A stretch of 6,392 bases of DNA from Syntrophomonadaceae bacterium (GTDB lineage Bacteria; Bacillota_B; Syntrophomonadia; Syntrophomonadales; Syntrophomonadaceae): the NCBI GenBank assembly GCA_030627145.1, contig DAOUSQ010000061.1:1-6392 (forward strand), in the 5' to 3' direction. Positions 4,814-6,392 of the stretch are shown piece after piece (position 1 is the first letter of the stretch; each line of letters opens with the position of its first letter). The position numbers and the translations under genes are program-made. The notes under the pieces are model-generated. The model saw only the letters and a program-made list of their open reading frames with translations. It was not told where the DNA came from and ran no database searches.

Positions 4814-6392
4814 CTGGATAAAATGAGCTTTAACAAAGTCAGGGGTATTATTCTCGGAAAGCCCTCCAGCTACGGTATTCCCGTTTTTCAAGAGAAAGAA
4901 AATGCTATACGCCGCGTCGTCTTTATAAGTATAGGTATAATTGAATAGACAAGTTTCTAATTGTTCTGGATCGGTAATTTTTAAATAATCCTGTTTATTC
5001 TCTATAGTCGCAAGATATTCTCTAGTCTCAGCATAAGGATACTTTTCAAACTGCCTTTGCTTATCATCATACGGTATATCCGGTATTCCCACTAAAGCAT
5101 ATTCGATATCAGATGGAATCAGGCGGGCATTATTATATTCACCTATGCTTTTTAGCCAGTTACCAAAAAGTATATCGGCTTTATCCCAGCTGATGGAAAT
5201 CGAGCTTTCATCATCGAGTAGAATTCGGATACGAGCCCAGGCAGGTTTATTAGCTGTCATCTCCTCGTAAGTCTGATTAATTGCATCAGTCTTCAGGACG
5301 CTGATAGCCTGCTTTATAAGAACAGGATCAGTTATTTTCACACTTTTGTTAACGTCATTAGCATTGATTTCTATTATGTCTGTGTTCTCAGGTATTACAT
5401 TAAAAATTATATAATGCAGGTGCTTATATTCTAATGATTCATAAATAGGCTTCAGGTTGGCAGCATAATTGTCAGTGGCAATATCATATTGACGATAAAT
5501 CATGCTGCCGTCTTTTAATTTATATGCCAGGCAGAAATTGCGATGAGGAATATCGTTATTGGCAATTTGTCTTTTCTCCTGATCTTTATTGGCGATAATT
5601 GTTTTATGTAGTTGATGAATAAAGGCAATATTTTTTTCATCTGTAAAGATCTTTTTTGTTAGATGGAATCTGTTGGATAAGTTGTTGGATAAGTCATGGG
5701 AGTAATAGATTTCACCATTACCGGGTATTCTTAAAGTTAAAAAACTACCGTCAAAATATACACTTTCCACTTCTGCTAAGTCTGGCAGCCTTTTTTCAAA
5801 TCCTGTAAAATCATGACTCAGACCGCTTATTAGCAATATAATTACCAGCGAAAACAGTACATATCCCCGGGTAATACTGACTTTAAAAATATTTAAAGAC
5901 TTTTTGATCAAAATCTCGGCTAGAAAGTAACCCAGTAGTGAACCAAGTAAATAACCGAAATAAGTCCAACTAATACTATCCTGAACCTCATTAAAATAAC
6001 TGCCGAGAAGAAGCATGCTGCAAAAGGTCACCCCATATCTAAAAATCGGGCGTAATAAATCAAAAGTAATTGCATTGCCAGCCATTTCCAGTTGACGACG
6101 CTGGTATAGATATCGACCCACAAAGTACAGGGCAAGACTGGTTAGCAGGTAGGCGATAATTTCGACGCCAGTAATAGTGTGGTGCGAGAGTTCAGCAATA
6201 CGCATCAGCGGAGATAGATTATTTATGCTACTGATATAATGATCATAAGCAAAGCCGTAGACATATAAATGCATATTATGCAGCAGTAACAAAGAAAGCC
6301 CCGTGGGTAGGAAAAGTAAAATGTAGGTTAGTACTCCCTGCACGGAGGACATGCCAGTGAACATGCCGGTAGCTACACTGCTTATAAACAAA
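4790..6392 (-). CDS. DUF6449-type ABC transporter permease, N-terminus outside window
   Basis: The minus-strand frame is open for 533 codons from the right edge to TAA at 4792-4790, and its true start lies outside the window. The N-terminal part has hydrophobic segments near residues 18-40, 73-94, 115-131, 140-160 and 177-192 (counted from the edge). A large, probably extracytoplasmic, soluble region of about 340 residues follows. The junction LIKKSLNIFK...RGYVLFSLVIILLISG...GFEKRLPDLAEVESVYFDGS is typical of Bacillota permease proteins annotated with DUF6449, related in context to YtrC/YtrD. In such loci a GntR-family regulator and an ABC ATPase are usually adjacent; here they would lie beyond 6392. 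The soluble region contains two related stretches, VKITDPVLIKQAI (351-363) and LKITDPEQLETCL (470-482), suggesting an internal duplication. Its last codons form one arm of the terminator stem. The substrate is unknown, and the family call is from memory of conserved motifs. Confidence 0.75.
   Translation of the reverse strand, partial: LFISSVATGMFTGMSSVQGVLTYILLFLPTGLSLLLLHNMHLYVYGFAYDHYISSINNLSPLMRIAELSHHTITGVEIIAYLLTSLALYFVGRYLYQRRQLEMAGNAITFDLLRPIFRYGVTFCSMLLLGSYFNEVQDSISWTYFGYLLGSLLGYFLAEILIKKSLNIFKVSITRGYVLFSLVIILLISGLSHDFTGFEKRLPDLAEVESVYFDGSFLTLRIPGNGEIYYSHDLSNNLSNRFHLTKKIFTDEKNIAFIHQLHKTIIANKDQEKRQIANNDIPHRNFCLAYKLKDGSMIYRQYDIATDNYAANLKPIYESLEYKHLHYIIFNVIPENTDIIEINANDVNKSVKITDPVLIKQAISVLKTDAINQTYEEMTANKPAWARIRILLDDESSISISWDKADILFGNWLKSIGEYNNARLIPSDIEYALVGIPDIPYDDKQRQFEKYPYAETREYLATIENKQDYLKITDPEQLETCLFNYTYTYKDDAAYSIFFLLKNGNTVAGGLSENNTPDFVKAHFIQKKTGLKQ

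Noticed and set aside
1..6392. CRISPR array, tRNA, rRNA or a defence system
   Set aside because: No regular spaced repeats, tRNA-like cloverleaf or rRNA sequence was seen. The Fic piece lacks its active site and is not a working toxin. RecQ here looks like the housekeeping form.

Overview
The window reads as a low-to-moderate G+C chromosome segment from the Bacillota, most likely a Clostridia-type organism. This rests on an RQC/HRDC RecQ with a C-terminal helix-turn-helix extension, a YtrC/YtrD-like (DUF6449-type) ABC permease, strong AGAGGGG-type ribosome binding sites, a TTG start, and short GTGACAGGGGACGGTTCT palindromic repeats of a kind I associate with clostridial genomes. The species cannot be named from the sequence.

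Left part (1-1212): a patchwork of gene remnants. A 5'-truncated DUF58 gene runs off the left edge on the minus strand. It abuts, head to head, the last ~100 codons of htpG (Hsp90) on the plus strand. A palindromic repeat follows directly after the htpG stop codon. Next is a ~55-codon piece of a Fic-family gene that lacks the catalytic motif, then a 162-bp element with 22-bp terminal inverted repeats (20/22 identical). None of these should make a working product.

Middle (1225-4379): two apparently complete genes converge. The plus-strand gene is a 10-TM EamA/DMT-family transporter, possibly with a small in-frame deletion in TM8. The minus-strand gene is a full-length 714-residue RecQ helicase. 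A second copy of the palindromic repeat lies between them, directly after the recQ stop codon. recQ starts at TTG with a strong Shine-Dalgarno and a TATAAT -10 box upstream.

Right part (4416-6392): a ~370-bp AT-rich gap holds only short plus-strand frames, a 10-bp inverted repeat and an intrinsic terminator whose U-tract points along the plus strand. The window ends in the C-terminal 533 residues of a minus-strand membrane protein of the DUF6449 ABC-permease type, cut at the right edge.

I see no functional link between the intact genes (DMT transporter, RecQ, ABC permease). I found no defence system, CRISPR array, tRNA or rRNA. The notable content is the genome debris, the stop-codon-adjacent repeats and the inverted-repeat element just upstream of the transporter.
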